A stretch of DNA of 12,911 nucleotides from an uncultured Oscillospiraceae bacterium (GTDB lineage Bacteria > Bacillota > Clostridia > Oscillospirales > Ruminococcaceae): positions 1 through 12,911 of the forward strand of contig CAJTSZ010000065.1 in assembly GCA_910578755.1 (NCBI GenBank), read 5' to 3'. The position numbers and the translations under genes are program-made. Shown one piece after another: positions 1 to 5,997 of this stretch. Each line of letters starts with the position of its first letter. Within the stretch, counting starts at the first letter, position 1. A model generated the notes under the pieces. The model did no database searches, had not been told where the DNA came from, and saw only the letters and a program-made list of their open reading frames with translations.

Positions 1-25
1 GCCTGGGAAAATAGGGCGATGCCGA
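1..25 (+). rRNA. 3' tail of a preceding 5S rRNA gene (partial)
   Basis: Bases 1-23 are identical to bases 187-209, the 3' end of the complete 5S gene that follows, and lie at the window edge. The last bases differ (GCCGA here, GCCAGC in the second copy), so this is a second, non-identical 5S copy rather than a sequence duplication artefact. Only the tail is visible; the rest lies upstream of the window. Confidence 0.8.
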
Positions 26-36
26 TACAATAGTCC

Positions 37-83
37 CCTTAGGGAACTAAGGAAAGTACCTACACAGTACTGTAGGTACTTTC
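37..83. other. Stem-loops between two 5S rRNA genes
   Basis: A perfect 13-bp inverted repeat (GAAAGTACCTACA at 52-64 with TGTAGGTACTTTC at 71-83, 6-nt loop) is preceded by a 5-bp one (CCTTA 37-41 with TAAGG 48-52). They sit between the two 5S genes. Likely roles are rRNA processing or a leaky terminator; the strong stem is followed only by TGTATTATTCTT, so it is not a textbook terminator. Confidence 0.6.
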
Positions 84-96
84 TGTATTATTCTTA

Positions 97-212
<116 letters not shown>

Positions 213-220
213 TTTTATAT

Positions 221-296
221 TCCTCCTTAGCTCAGTCGGTAGAGCATGCGGCTGTTAACCGCAGGGTCGTCTGTTCAAGCCAGACAGGGGGAGCCA
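221..296 (+). tRNA. tRNA-Asn (anticodon GTT)
   Basis: A full cloverleaf: acceptor TCCTCCT (221-227) pairs with AGGGGGA (286-292), discriminator G293 and encoded CCA 294-296. D-arm AGCTCAGTCGGTAGAGC, anticodon loop CTGTTAA with anticodon GTT at 254-256, and T-loop TTCAAGC. It lies 8 nt behind the 5S gene and is probably co-transcribed with the rRNA operon. Confidence 0.97.
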
Positions 297-297
297 C

Positions 298-331
298 AAA
301 ACCATCTTGGCAGCAGCTGAGGTGGTTTTTT
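298..331 (+). terminator. Rho-independent terminator of the rRNA/tRNA operon
   Basis: Stem AAAACCATC (298-306) pairs with GGTGGTTTT (321-329, one T-G pair) around a 14-nt loop, with a T run at 326-331. It lies directly behind tRNA-Asn. Confidence 0.8.
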
Positions 332-340
332 GTTATGCAA

Positions 341-375
341 AAATAAAAAGGGCAGTCCCTATTATGGCTGCCCTT
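341..375 (-). terminator. Rho-independent terminator of the small lipoprotein gene
   Basis: Stem AAGGGCAG (348-355) and CTGCCCTT (368-375). Read on the minus strand the hairpin is followed by TTTTTATTTTT, a good U-tract, and it lies about 60 nt behind the stop codon of the minus-strand lipoprotein gene. Confidence 0.8.
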
Positions 376-432
376 TCTTCAACAGTTTTTATTTAGTGGT
401 TCCCTTTTGGGGCCTGCTTCCGGTTAAAACTT

Positions 433-669
433 TTAGTTTGCGGCGCCTTCTTCCGTAGGGGCTTCTGTGGGGATAAGGTCTTCCTCATCATCAAAGATTT
501 CTGTTTCCGACTCCTCTTCCCCTTCTGTCAAAGACTCTTCCTCCTGGGTAGCAGGGTCAACAGTGTCCTCTGAAGAATCTGTATTGTCCTTGCTGGCAGA
601 GGCGCATCCAGCCAGTAAAAGAACACACAGCAAGGCAGCAAGGCAAATTTTATATGTTGTTTTTTTCAT
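433..669 (-). CDS. Very small acidic lipoprotein, function unknown
   Basis: This 78-residue protein begins with a Lys-containing hydrophobic signal peptide ending in a lipobox (LAGC, Cys22), so it should be exported, lipidated on Cys22 and held on the outer face of the membrane. The mature part is only about 57 residues, extremely rich in Glu, Asp, Ser and Thr, and looks disordered; no domain is recognised. The start is supported by AAGGAG 8 nt upstream. It has its own consensus promoter (703-731) and terminator (341-375), so it is a genuine monocistronic gene. The similar-sized plus-strand reading frame over it is a shadow. Many Firmicutes carry such tiny lipoproteins of unknown role. Confidence 0.85.
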   Translation of the reverse strand: MKKTTYKICLAALLCVLLLAGCASASKDNTDSSEDTVDPATQEEESLTEGEEESETEIFDDEEDLIPTEAPTEEGAAN

Positions 670-702
670 AAAGGGTTCTCCTTTTTGTAAGTAATGTAGT
701 AT

Positions 703-731
703 ATTGTAGCACTTCTGCAGGAGCCCGTCAA
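703..731 (-). promoter_or_regulatory. Sigma-A type promoter for the small lipoprotein gene
   Basis: Read on the minus strand: -35 TTGACG (726-731), a 17-nt spacer, -10 TACAAT (703-708). It lies 34 nt upstream of the lipoprotein start codon at 669. Confidence 0.8.
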
Positions 732-1044
732 TATTCGGCTATATGCAGCAAAATAGAGAGAAAGCCGGCAGCTTAATGCTGACGGCCTTCTGCTTTGAGG
801 TGTGTTTTCTGAGGAGGGTAGAGCAAATACCTAAGGAACGATGCGGCTTCGTTCTTCTTAAGTACAATTTTATTATACACCTTTGGAAAATTTTATTGTG
901 AATTTGGTGTAAATAAAGGTTGAAAAAAGAGTAGTTAATTTATTAAATTTAATTTCACAATTATTAATAAATCAAAAGGAAAGGTAGATTTTCTGTTTAA
1001 ACTATTTGTATTGTTGGTTTAGTTATTAATTGGGCAAAACCGCA
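732..1044. other. Gene-free gap with stem-loops and AT-rich DNA
   Basis: No credible coding region was seen. Visible structure: an 8-bp stem with one mismatch at 764-786 (GCCG-G-CAGC / GCTG-A-CGGC); a longer stem-loop at 828-864 (see its own entry); TACACC at 876-881 facing GGTGTA at 906-911. From about 860 to 1040 the DNA is very AT-rich and may help the strong tRNA-Leu promoter as an UP-like region. Confidence 0.5.
828..864. other. Stem-loop in the gap before tRNA-Leu
   Basis: TACCTAAG (828-835) pairs, with one mismatch, with CTTAAGTA (857-864). Inside it GAACGA (836-841) pairs with TCGTTC (849-854) around the loop TGCGGCT, leaving TT bulged. It is followed by CAATTTTATTA, so it could terminate a short plus-strand transcript, but no promoter or gene for such a transcript was recognised. 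Confidence 0.45.
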
Positions 1045-1073
1045 TTGACAGAGCAAAGAAAATACAGTATAAT
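1045..1073 (+). promoter_or_regulatory. Perfect consensus sigma-A promoter for tRNA-Leu
   Basis: -35 TTGACA (1045-1050), 17-nt spacer, -10 TATAAT (1068-1073): an exact match to consensus at both boxes with optimal spacing. The tRNA begins 27 nt after the -10 box, fitting a short 5' leader removed by RNase P. Confidence 0.93.
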
Positions 1074-1099
1074 GAGTACCAGCATTTTATATTCCTTAT

Positions 1100-1183
1100 G
1101 CGGACGTGGCGGAATTGGCAGACGCGCTAGATTTAGGCTCTAGTGGGATAACCGTGAGTGTTCAAGTCACTTCGTCCGCACCA
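1100..1183 (+). tRNA. tRNA-Leu (anticodon TAG)
   Basis: An 84-nt class II tRNA with a long variable arm. Acceptor GCGGACG (1100-1106) pairs with CGTCCGC (1173-1179), discriminator A1180, encoded CCA 1181-1183. Anticodon stem CTAGA/TCTAG encloses the loop TTTAGGC with anticodon TAG at 1134-1136, which reads CUN leucine codons. T-loop TTCAAGT. Confidence 0.97.
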
Positions 1184-1192
1184 CCAGGCAAG

Positions 1193-1227
1193 GGCCTGGA
1201 GCCATTTTGCGCTCCAGGTCTTTTCTT
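1193..1227 (+). terminator. Rho-independent terminator behind tRNA-Leu
   Basis: Ten-base-pair stem GGCCTGGAGC (1193-1202) / GCTCCAGGTC (1211-1220, one G-T pair), 8-nt loop, then TTTTCTT. It lies 9 nt after the tRNA end. Confidence 0.85.
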
Positions 1228-1288
1228 ATGTCCCAAACAAGCGCCCGCATCCAAGGGGAGTTCCAAACCAGGCAGGCTTGCCAAAAAA

Positions 1289-1320
1289 GGCCCCCAGCTT
1301 TTGCTGGGGGTCTTATTTTT
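1289..1320 (+). terminator. Second Rho-independent terminator
   Basis: Stem GGCCCCCAGC (1289-1298) with GCTGGGGGTC (1303-1312; one G-T pair), TTTT tetraloop, followed by TTATTTTT. The opposite strand also ends in a T run (positions 1283-1288 read as TTTTTT), so it may work in both directions. It backs up the tRNA-Leu terminator and insulates ytaF. Confidence 0.85.
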
Positions 1321-1471
1321 ATGCCAATATAAGCTTTTTTATGTAGTTTCCATGCTGCTGCAAGTGCGGAACCCCTAAAAGCATTGGGGAATAAGATAAT
1401 AGGAACAGGCAAAGGATGTTCCTTGAATTATTCCTTCCCGCCTGTAAATAAAACGAAGGGCAGGTGTAGGA

Positions 1472-2113
1472 ATGAATATCCCCTTTCTTGCGGCAGAGGC
1501 CATCCTTTTAGCCGCCACCTTATCTTTAGACGCATTTGTAGCCAGCTTTGCCTACGGCAGCAGCGGAATAAAAATCCCGCCAGCTTCTGTAGTGGCGCTG
1601 AACCTTGTGTGCAGCGGCACATTGGGCATTTCCCTGTGGATGGGGGCCATGGTGCGCCCTTTTCTTTCCCCACGGTGCAGCGGCCTTATTTGCTTCGGTG
1701 TGCTGTTTGTTATGGGGCTGGTAAAGCTGTTGGATAATGCAGCCAGATCCTTTCTGCGCAGGTATGGCGAAGGGGGAAAAAGCATACAGTTTTCCCTGTT
1801 CAGTCTTCGTATGGTGCTTTGTATCTACGCCGACCCAAAACAGGCCGATGCCGACTGTTCCAACAGTATTTCCGTAAAGGAAGCCCTTTCCCTGGCGGTG
1901 GCCCTTTCCCTGGATGGAATGGCCGTTGGCTTTGGTGCCGCCCTGGGCAGCGTCCACAGCGGCGCGCTGCTGCTGGCCTCCCTGGCTGCGGGAACAGGGG
2001 CAGTACTGTTGGGGGAACGTTTGGGCAACAGGTTGGCCGCCAGAATAAAATGCAATATTTCCTGGCTTTCCGGTCTTGTTTTAATAGGGCTGGCGTTTTT
2101 CAAGCTTACTTAG
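1472..2113 (+). CDS. ytaF: Sporulation membrane protein YtaF (MntP-like family)
   Basis: This 213-residue integral membrane protein matches the YtaF branch of the MntP/DUF204 superfamily, whose size is about 210 residues. Two related halves each start with a hydrophobic helix carrying the family's Ser-Leu-Asp signature: SLDAFVASF near Asp20 and SLDGMAVGF near Asp148. The linker motif ADPKQADADCSNSISVKEAL before the second half is typical of YtaF rather than of the manganese exporter MntP. About six membrane helices can be traced. Related MntP proteins export Mn2+ using the acidic residues in these helices; the transported species for YtaF is not established, and the name rests on sporulation-linked expression in bacilli. 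The ATG is preceded by AGGTG 5 nt upstream. It is a single gene, bounded by terminators at 1289-1320 and 2147-2174. Confidence 0.88.
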   Translation: MNIPFLAAEAILLAATLSLDAFVASFAYGSSGIKIPPASVVALNLVCSGTLGISLWMGAMVRPFLSPRCSGLICFGVLFVMGLVKLLDNAARSFLRRYGEGGKSIQFSLFSLRMVLCIYADPKQADADCSNSISVKEALSLAVALSLDGMAVGFGAALGSVHSGALLLASLAAGTGAVLLGERLGNRLAARIKCNISWLSGLVLIGLAFFKLT

Positions 2114-2146
2114 GGGAAGGAATGGGCTATTTCCAATGTTTTGGTG

Positions 2147-2174
2147 CCGGGGGTTGTTCCACTCCCGGTTTTTT
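2147..2174 (+). terminator. Rho-independent terminator of ytaF
   Basis: Seven-base-pair stem CCGGGGG (2147-2153) / CTCCCGG (2162-2168, one G-T pair), loop TTGTTCCA, then TTTTTT (2169-2174), 33 nt behind the ytaF stop codon. Confidence 0.8.
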
Positions 2175-2220
2175 GGTATTATGTGGGTAAAACATATTAT
2201 ACGGTTGAGGAGAAAAAATA

Positions 2221-3531
2221 ATGAATGAAGCAATCAAACAACGGACAAAATGGTTTACTCAGGCCCGGTTTGGCCTGTTCCTGCACTGGGGCCTGTATGC
2301 TATCCCCGCCCAGGGGGAGTGGTTTATGACCAACCAACGCATGGCCGTAGAAGAATATGAGCCCTACTTTCACCAGTTTAATCCCGTAGATTACAACCCT
2401 CAGGAATGGGCTAAAATGGCTAAGGAGGCGGGCATGGAATACGCTGTGCTTACGGCAAAGCACCACGACGGTTTTTGCCTGTTTGATTCTGCCCTTACCG
2501 ATTATAAATCCACCAATACCAAAGCCGGGCGGGACCTGGTAAGGGAGTTTTTGGAGGCTTTCCGGGCCCAGGGCCTTAAAGTGGGCTTGTACTATTCCTT
2601 GCTGGATTGGCACCACCCCGATTACCCCAAGTATGCCGACGCCCACCACCCTATGCGGGGCCGCCCGGAATATAAGGAGGAAAACGTCAATTTTGACCGT
2701 TACCTGGAGTATATGCACGGCCAAGTAAAAGAGCTGGTGACCAATTACGGCAAGCTGGATATCCTTTGGTTTGACTTTGCCTATGACAATATGGCAGGGG
2801 AAACCTGGAAGGCCACAGAACTGATGACCATGGTGCGCCGCTACCAGCCCCACGTGGTCGTGGATAACCGCCTGGAAGGCTCTGGGGAGAAAAACGGCAG
2901 TATTATTACCGATACCCCTTCTGTTTACAGCGGGGACTTTGCCAGCCCGGAACAAATTATCCCACCCCACGGTATGAGGGATTTAGCAGGGAACCCAATC
3001 CCCTGGGAACTGTGCGCCACCATGAACAACCACTGGGGCTATTGCAGCTGGGATAAGGAATATAAAACAAGCCGCACCATTATCCGCAAGCTGGTGGAGT
3101 GCGTCAGCAAGGGCGGCAACATGATTTTAAATGTGGGCCCGGATGCAAAGGGGAACTTCCCAGAGGAAAGCCAGCAAATCTTAAAAGAAATTGGCCATTG
3201 GATGGGCAAAAACAAGGAGAGCATTTATGGCTGCGGCCTCAGCCAGTTTGAAAAGCCGGAATGGGGCCGTTACACCCAGCGGGGCAGCACCGTTTACGCC
3301 CATGTGTACGAAACGCCCCTGGGCGCCCTGCCCCTGTATGGCATAAAGCCGGAGGAAATAGAGTCCATTACCTATGCGGCCACCGGCAGCCAGGTCAACA
3401 GGGGGGAAGCCTGGAACACCGCCCTGTACTCCCAGGTCCCTTTTGTTACCTTTGGGGAAAACCCTGTTTATTCCTACCCCCTGCCCGACGAAACGGATAC
3501 TGTCCTTAAAATACAGCTGAAACAGCGGTAA
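2221..3531 (+). CDS. Alpha-L-fucosidase, glycoside hydrolase family 29
   Basis: This 436-residue enzyme hydrolyses terminal alpha-L-fucose from glycans by the retaining GH29 mechanism. Family hallmarks are visible: the N-terminal strand RFGLFLHWGLY (about 16-26), the TAKHHDGF loop (78-85) and the barrel strand LDILWFD, where Asp185 sits at the expected catalytic nucleophile position. SKGGNMILNVGPDAKG (about residue 300) is the conserved end of the catalytic domain. The C-terminal part is short and beta-rich, so it is a compact GH29. There is no signal peptide, so it should act in the cytoplasm on imported fucosylated oligosaccharides. GAGGAG about 8 nt before the ATG supports the start. No transporter, fuc catabolic gene or regulator lies beside it; it stands alone between ytaF and a Sel1 protein. 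The acid/base residue cannot be assigned by eye. Confidence 0.92.
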   Translation: MNEAIKQRTKWFTQARFGLFLHWGLYAIPAQGEWFMTNQRMAVEEYEPYFHQFNPVDYNPQEWAKMAKEAGMEYAVLTAKHHDGFCLFDSALTDYKSTNTKAGRDLVREFLEAFRAQGLKVGLYYSLLDWHHPDYPKYADAHHPMRGRPEYKEENVNFDRYLEYMHGQVKELVTNYGKLDILWFDFAYDNMAGETWKATELMTMVRRYQPHVVVDNRLEGSGEKNGSIITDTPSVYSGDFASPEQIIPPHGMRDLAGNPIPWELCATMNNHWGYCSWDKEYKTSRTIIRKLVECVSKGGNMILNVGPDAKGNFPEESQQILKEIGHWMGKNKESIYGCGLSQFEKPEWGRYTQRGSTVYAHVYETPLGALPLYGIKPEEIESITYAATGSQVNRGEAWNTALYSQVPFVTFGENPVYSYPLPDETDTVLKIQLKQR

Positions 3532-3879
3532 ACGGGTATACATTGTTTTTCCCGCAAGTAGAAACGCAGGCTGAAATAGGCGCCCAGTATAAGAACCCCT
3601 TTTAGCCATATGCTCCCATACTGTACAAGCCTCCGCCAAAGTGGTACAATAACGACAAAGTCGTTATTATATTTTAAAATGGCCAGGGCGAACGCCCCCG
3701 CTGAATAACAGTTTTCACATAGGGTTAGGGGCCAAAGGGTCCCCCTAAAAGCCCCGGAAGGGTGGGGGCAGCAGCACCCCATAAAAGAAATTGGTGAAAA
3801 GGTGCAGTTTTTTACAAGTTTAGTGAAGCAAAACCAAACTTGTGAAAGTATATAACTATACATAAGGAGAATGAGTATT
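3532..3879. other. Non-coding, hairpin-rich gap
   Basis: No convincing gene. Structures from left to right: TGTAC (3622-3626) facing GTACA (3644-3648); a perfect 9-bp stem AATAACGAC (3648-3656) / GTCGTTATT (3660-3668) with an AAA loop; the palindrome ATTTTAAAAT (3671-3680); TTAGGGG (3725-3731) / CCCCTAA (3742-3748); a G/C-skewed tract 3751-3780; and ACAAGTTT (3814-3821) / AAACTTGT (3836-3843) just before the next gene. No clear sigma-A promoter and no U-tract terminator for the fucosidase gene were found. A minus-strand reading frame crosses the gap but looks accidental. Confidence 0.55.
3814..3843. promoter_or_regulatory. Inverted repeat upstream of the Sel1 gene (possible operator)
   Basis: ACAAGTTT at 3814-3821 and AAACTTGT at 3836-3843 form a perfect 8-bp inverted repeat with a 14-nt centre, ending 20 nt before the ribosome-binding site of the next gene. 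It could be a repressor site or a leader hairpin; no regulator is known. Confidence 0.35.
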
Positions 3880-5127
3880 ATGTCAGTAGCTTTAAGCAAT
3901 GAAGTCAAACAAGCCCTTCAGGACATTTACTACAACGAGCGCACTGGCCGGGGGAAGGAAGCCCTTGCCCTGTTGGAAAGGGCTTCAGCCGCTGGGGACG
4001 GGGACGCCACCTGCGTTTTGGCCCGGTGCTACTGTGGCCGCCAATACGTTTGGGCAGGCCATGGTTTCCCGGAGGATGATGATAAGGCAACAGCGCTGCT
4101 CCATAAATCTGTGGAACAGGGCAGCGCGCTGGGTGTGTTGGTGGCCCTGCGCAGCCGGGAGCTGCCTCCTCATATCCAGAAGAAAATGCCCTTTGCCAGC
4201 CTTCAGGAAGCCTTTGAACAGGTTCTGGAGCTGGCCCGGGGAGGCGACGCGTTCAGCCAATATGTGGTGGGCAACGCTTATTTTTGGTGGGACTTTTTAA
4301 GCATTTATGAAAAAACCGCGGATTCCTTCCCCAACCATGCAGCATTTAAAGCCTACTTAAAAGAAAACATCTCCCAATGTGAGGAATGGTTTTGGAAGGC
4401 TTTGCGGGGCGGCATGTACCTTGCGGCCAATAATTTGAATAAATATTACAGGGAGGGCGATGAGGATATTATTGCCCCGCAGCCGGAGAAAGCAAGGGAC
4501 CTTTATAAAATTGCAGCAGAGGCCGGCCACCCTATTACACAGGCAATTTATGCAGATGATTTAACCGAAGCAGGAAGGAAAGAGGAAGCCCTTCTTTGGT
4601 ATAAAAAAGCCGCGGAGGGCGGGCACCCAGGGGCATGGTACGATGTGGGCCGCTGCCATTTTAACGGCGTAGGTACCGAAAAGGACGCGGTTTATGCCGT
4701 GTCCTGCTTTAAAAAGGAATTGGAGAAAAACCCTATCCATACCGGGGCCTGCAACCTGCTGGGCAAGGCTTATTTCTTTGGCGACGGCGTGCCCCAGGAC
4801 TACACCAGGGCATATCAATACCTTTCCACCGCATACTACAAACAGGACAGCACATGGGGCGTGTTCTATTTGGCAAAATGCAGCTTCAATGGTTGGGGCA
4901 CCCCCCAGGACTACAGAAAAACCATGGAGTTTTTAAATAAAATGACCTTCTATAACCCAGAGGCAGACTATATGCGGGGGTTCATTTACGCCCGCGGCCT
5001 GGGTGTGCCGGAGGACATTAAAAAAGGCGTGGAATTCCTGCAAAAAGCGGGGGATTTGCCCTGCGCCAAAGAGGAACTGCGCAATTACAAAAAAAGCCTT
5101 TTTGGCAAATGGAGCCGCAGGGCATAG
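3880..5127 (+). CDS. Sel1/TPR-repeat protein, function unknown
   Basis: This 415-residue protein is built of alpha-helical Sel1-like repeats. Units are clearest at about residues 204-235, 236-275 (EEALLWYKKAAEGGHPGAW, then GRCHFNGVGT), 290-325 (GKAYFFGDGVPQDYTRAYQY), 328-352 and 367-390 (GFIYARGLGVPEDIKKGVEF). An earlier, more diverged set lies at 26-85. Sel1 repeats serve as protein-binding scaffolds; no catalytic domain, signal peptide or membrane helix is visible, so it is probably cytoplasmic. Two ATGs are possible. The one at 3871 is only 1 nt behind AAGGAG (3864-3869), whereas the one at 3880 is 10 nt away and was chosen. A strong hairpin (5144-5179) follows the stop, suggesting a single-gene unit. 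The binding partner is unknown. Confidence 0.85.
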   Translation: MSVALSNEVKQALQDIYYNERTGRGKEALALLERASAAGDGDATCVLARCYCGRQYVWAGHGFPEDDDKATALLHKSVEQGSALGVLVALRSRELPPHIQKKMPFASLQEAFEQVLELARGGDAFSQYVVGNAYFWWDFLSIYEKTADSFPNHAAFKAYLKENISQCEEWFWKALRGGMYLAANNLNKYYREGDEDIIAPQPEKARDLYKIAAEAGHPITQAIYADDLTEAGRKEEALLWYKKAAEGGHPGAWYDVGRCHFNGVGTEKDAVYAVSCFKKELEKNPIHTGACNLLGKAYFFGDGVPQDYTRAYQYLSTAYYKQDSTWGVFYLAKCSFNGWGTPQDYRKTMEFLNKMTFYNPEADYMRGFIYARGLGVPEDIKKGVEFLQKAGDLPCAKEELRNYKKSLFGKWSRRA

Positions 5128-5143
5128 GGAGGCGCTAGCATCC

Positions 5144-5179
5144 CACCCCTTTCCAGCGGGTAGCCGCCGGAAAGGGGTG
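5144..5179 (+). terminator. Strong hairpin, probable terminator of the Sel1 gene
   Basis: Eleven-base-pair perfect stem CACCCCTTTCC (5144-5154) / GGAAAGGGGTG (5169-5179), continued inside by GCGG (5156-5159) / CCGC (5164-5167). It starts 17 nt behind the Sel1 stop codon. The tail TATTAGTATT has few consecutive T, so termination may be incomplete. Confidence 0.6.
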
Positions 5180-5210
5180 TATTAGTATTCCACCCCCAAT
5201 GGTAAAGGTT

Positions 5211-5267
5211 TGGAAGCGGCCAAACGCTTCCACAAAAATAGGGGCTTGGGGGCAGCTCCCCAAGCCC
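5211..5267 (+). promoter_or_regulatory. Two leader stem-loops before the LytTR regulator gene
   Basis: Stem A: TGGAAGCG (5211-5218) / CGCTTCCA (5225-5232), 6-nt loop. Stem B: GGGCTTGGGG (5242-5251) / CCCCAAGCCC (5258-5267), 6-nt loop, ending 5 nt before the AGAGGTG ribosome site of the next gene. Both are perfect. They may control translation or transcript ends, or be members of a dispersed intergenic repeat; no named riboswitch class was recognised. Confidence 0.5.
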
Positions 5268-5285
5268 TTAAAAGAGGTGCAACGG

Positions 5286-5984
5286 TTGAACTATACAATT
5301 TCTATTTGTGATGATGAAGATTCCCAGGCGGAGTATACCCGCGCCTTAGTGGAGCAGTGGGCCAAAAGCCGGGATTATTTGGTGGAAATTACCGCCTTCC
5401 CCAGCGCGGAAAGCTTTTTGTTCCATTATGAGGAAAATAAAAATACAGACATCCTGCTGCTGGATATTGAAATGAACCAAATGAACGGGGTGGATTTAGC
5501 CAAGGAAATCCGCAGGGAAAACAAAGAGGTGCAAATTGTATTTATCACCGGTTACATGGAGTACATTGCCGCCGGCTACGATGTGGAGGCCCTCCATTAC
5601 CTCTTAAAGCCGGTGATGGCAGAAAAGCTGTTTCCCGTGCTGGACAGGGCTGCCCAAAGGCTGCAGCGGCGGGAAAGCTGCCTGCTCATTACCCAGGGGG
5701 ACCAGGTGGCCCGCGTCCCCCTGCACGAAATACGCAGTATGGAGGTGCGCCAAAACTACGTCACCATCCATGCCGGGGAAGATTATACGGTAAAACGCAC
5801 CTTAAGCGATATAGAAAAGGACCTGGACGAAAGCTTTTTCCGCACAGGCCGTTCCTTTATTGTTAACCTGCGCTATGTGCGCAAAATTACAAAAACAGAG
5901 GTGTTCCTCAAGGAGGGCGGCACAGTGCCCCTTTCCCGGGGATTATACCACAGCATCAACCAGGCGGTTATCCGTTATTTTTAA
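5286..5984 (+). CDS. LytTR-family response regulator
   Basis: This 232-residue transcription factor is of the AgrA/ComE type. Residues 1-120 form a receiver: acidic pocket Asp9-Asp10, phospho-acceptor Asp60 in LLLDIEM, Thr88 in FITGY and Lys108 in LLKPV. Residues about 135-232 form the LytTR DNA-binding domain, with RSMEVRQNYVTIH, the TLSDIEKDL helix, FFRTGRSFIVNLRYV and a final VPLSRG segment, all typical. LytTR proteins bind direct repeats upstream of their targets; none was recognised here with confidence. The TTG at 5286 was chosen because AGAGGTG lies 6 nt upstream and the receiver begins right after it. The in-frame ATG at 5199 has no ribosome site and would add 29 residues read through hairpin DNA. 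The kinase gene begins 13 nt after the stop, so the two form an operon. Confidence 0.92.
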   Translation: MNYTISICDDEDSQAEYTRALVEQWAKSRDYLVEITAFPSAESFLFHYEENKNTDILLLDIEMNQMNGVDLAKEIRRENKEVQIVFITGYMEYIAAGYDVEALHYLLKPVMAEKLFPVLDRAAQRLQRRESCLLITQGDQVARVPLHEIRSMEVRQNYVTIHAGEDYTVKRTLSDIEKDLDESFFRTGRSFIVNLRYVRKITKTEVFLKEGGTVPLSRGLYHSINQAVIRYF

Positions 5985-5997
5985 AGGGGGAAAAGCC

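Noticed and set aside
1106..1378. Plus-strand reading frame starting in tRNA-Leu
   Set aside because: It lies over the tRNA and two terminators; its first residues are just translated tRNA sequence.
2173..2200. Possible fucosidase promoter, TTGGTA / TATTAT with a 16-nt spacer
   Set aside because: The start of transcription would fall on the ribosome-binding site at 2207-2212, and the -35 box overlaps the ytaF terminator tail.
3474..3908. Minus-strand reading frame of 144 codons across the gap before the Sel1 gene
   Set aside because: It starts with TTG inside the Sel1 gene, ends inside the fucosidase gene, overlaps both on the opposite strand, has no ribosome site, and resembles no family I recognise.
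5199..5285. Upstream ATG that would lengthen the LytTR regulator by 29 residues
   Set aside because: There is no ribosome site before it and the added residues are read through two hairpins. The TTG at 5286 has AGAGGTG at 6 nt and is followed at once by the receiver domain.
5860..5997. Longer N-terminus of the histidine kinase overlapping the regulator gene
   Set aside because: The extra residues are a different frame of the LytTR-coding DNA and carry no membrane helices; the ATG at 5998 has a GGGGG ribosome site.
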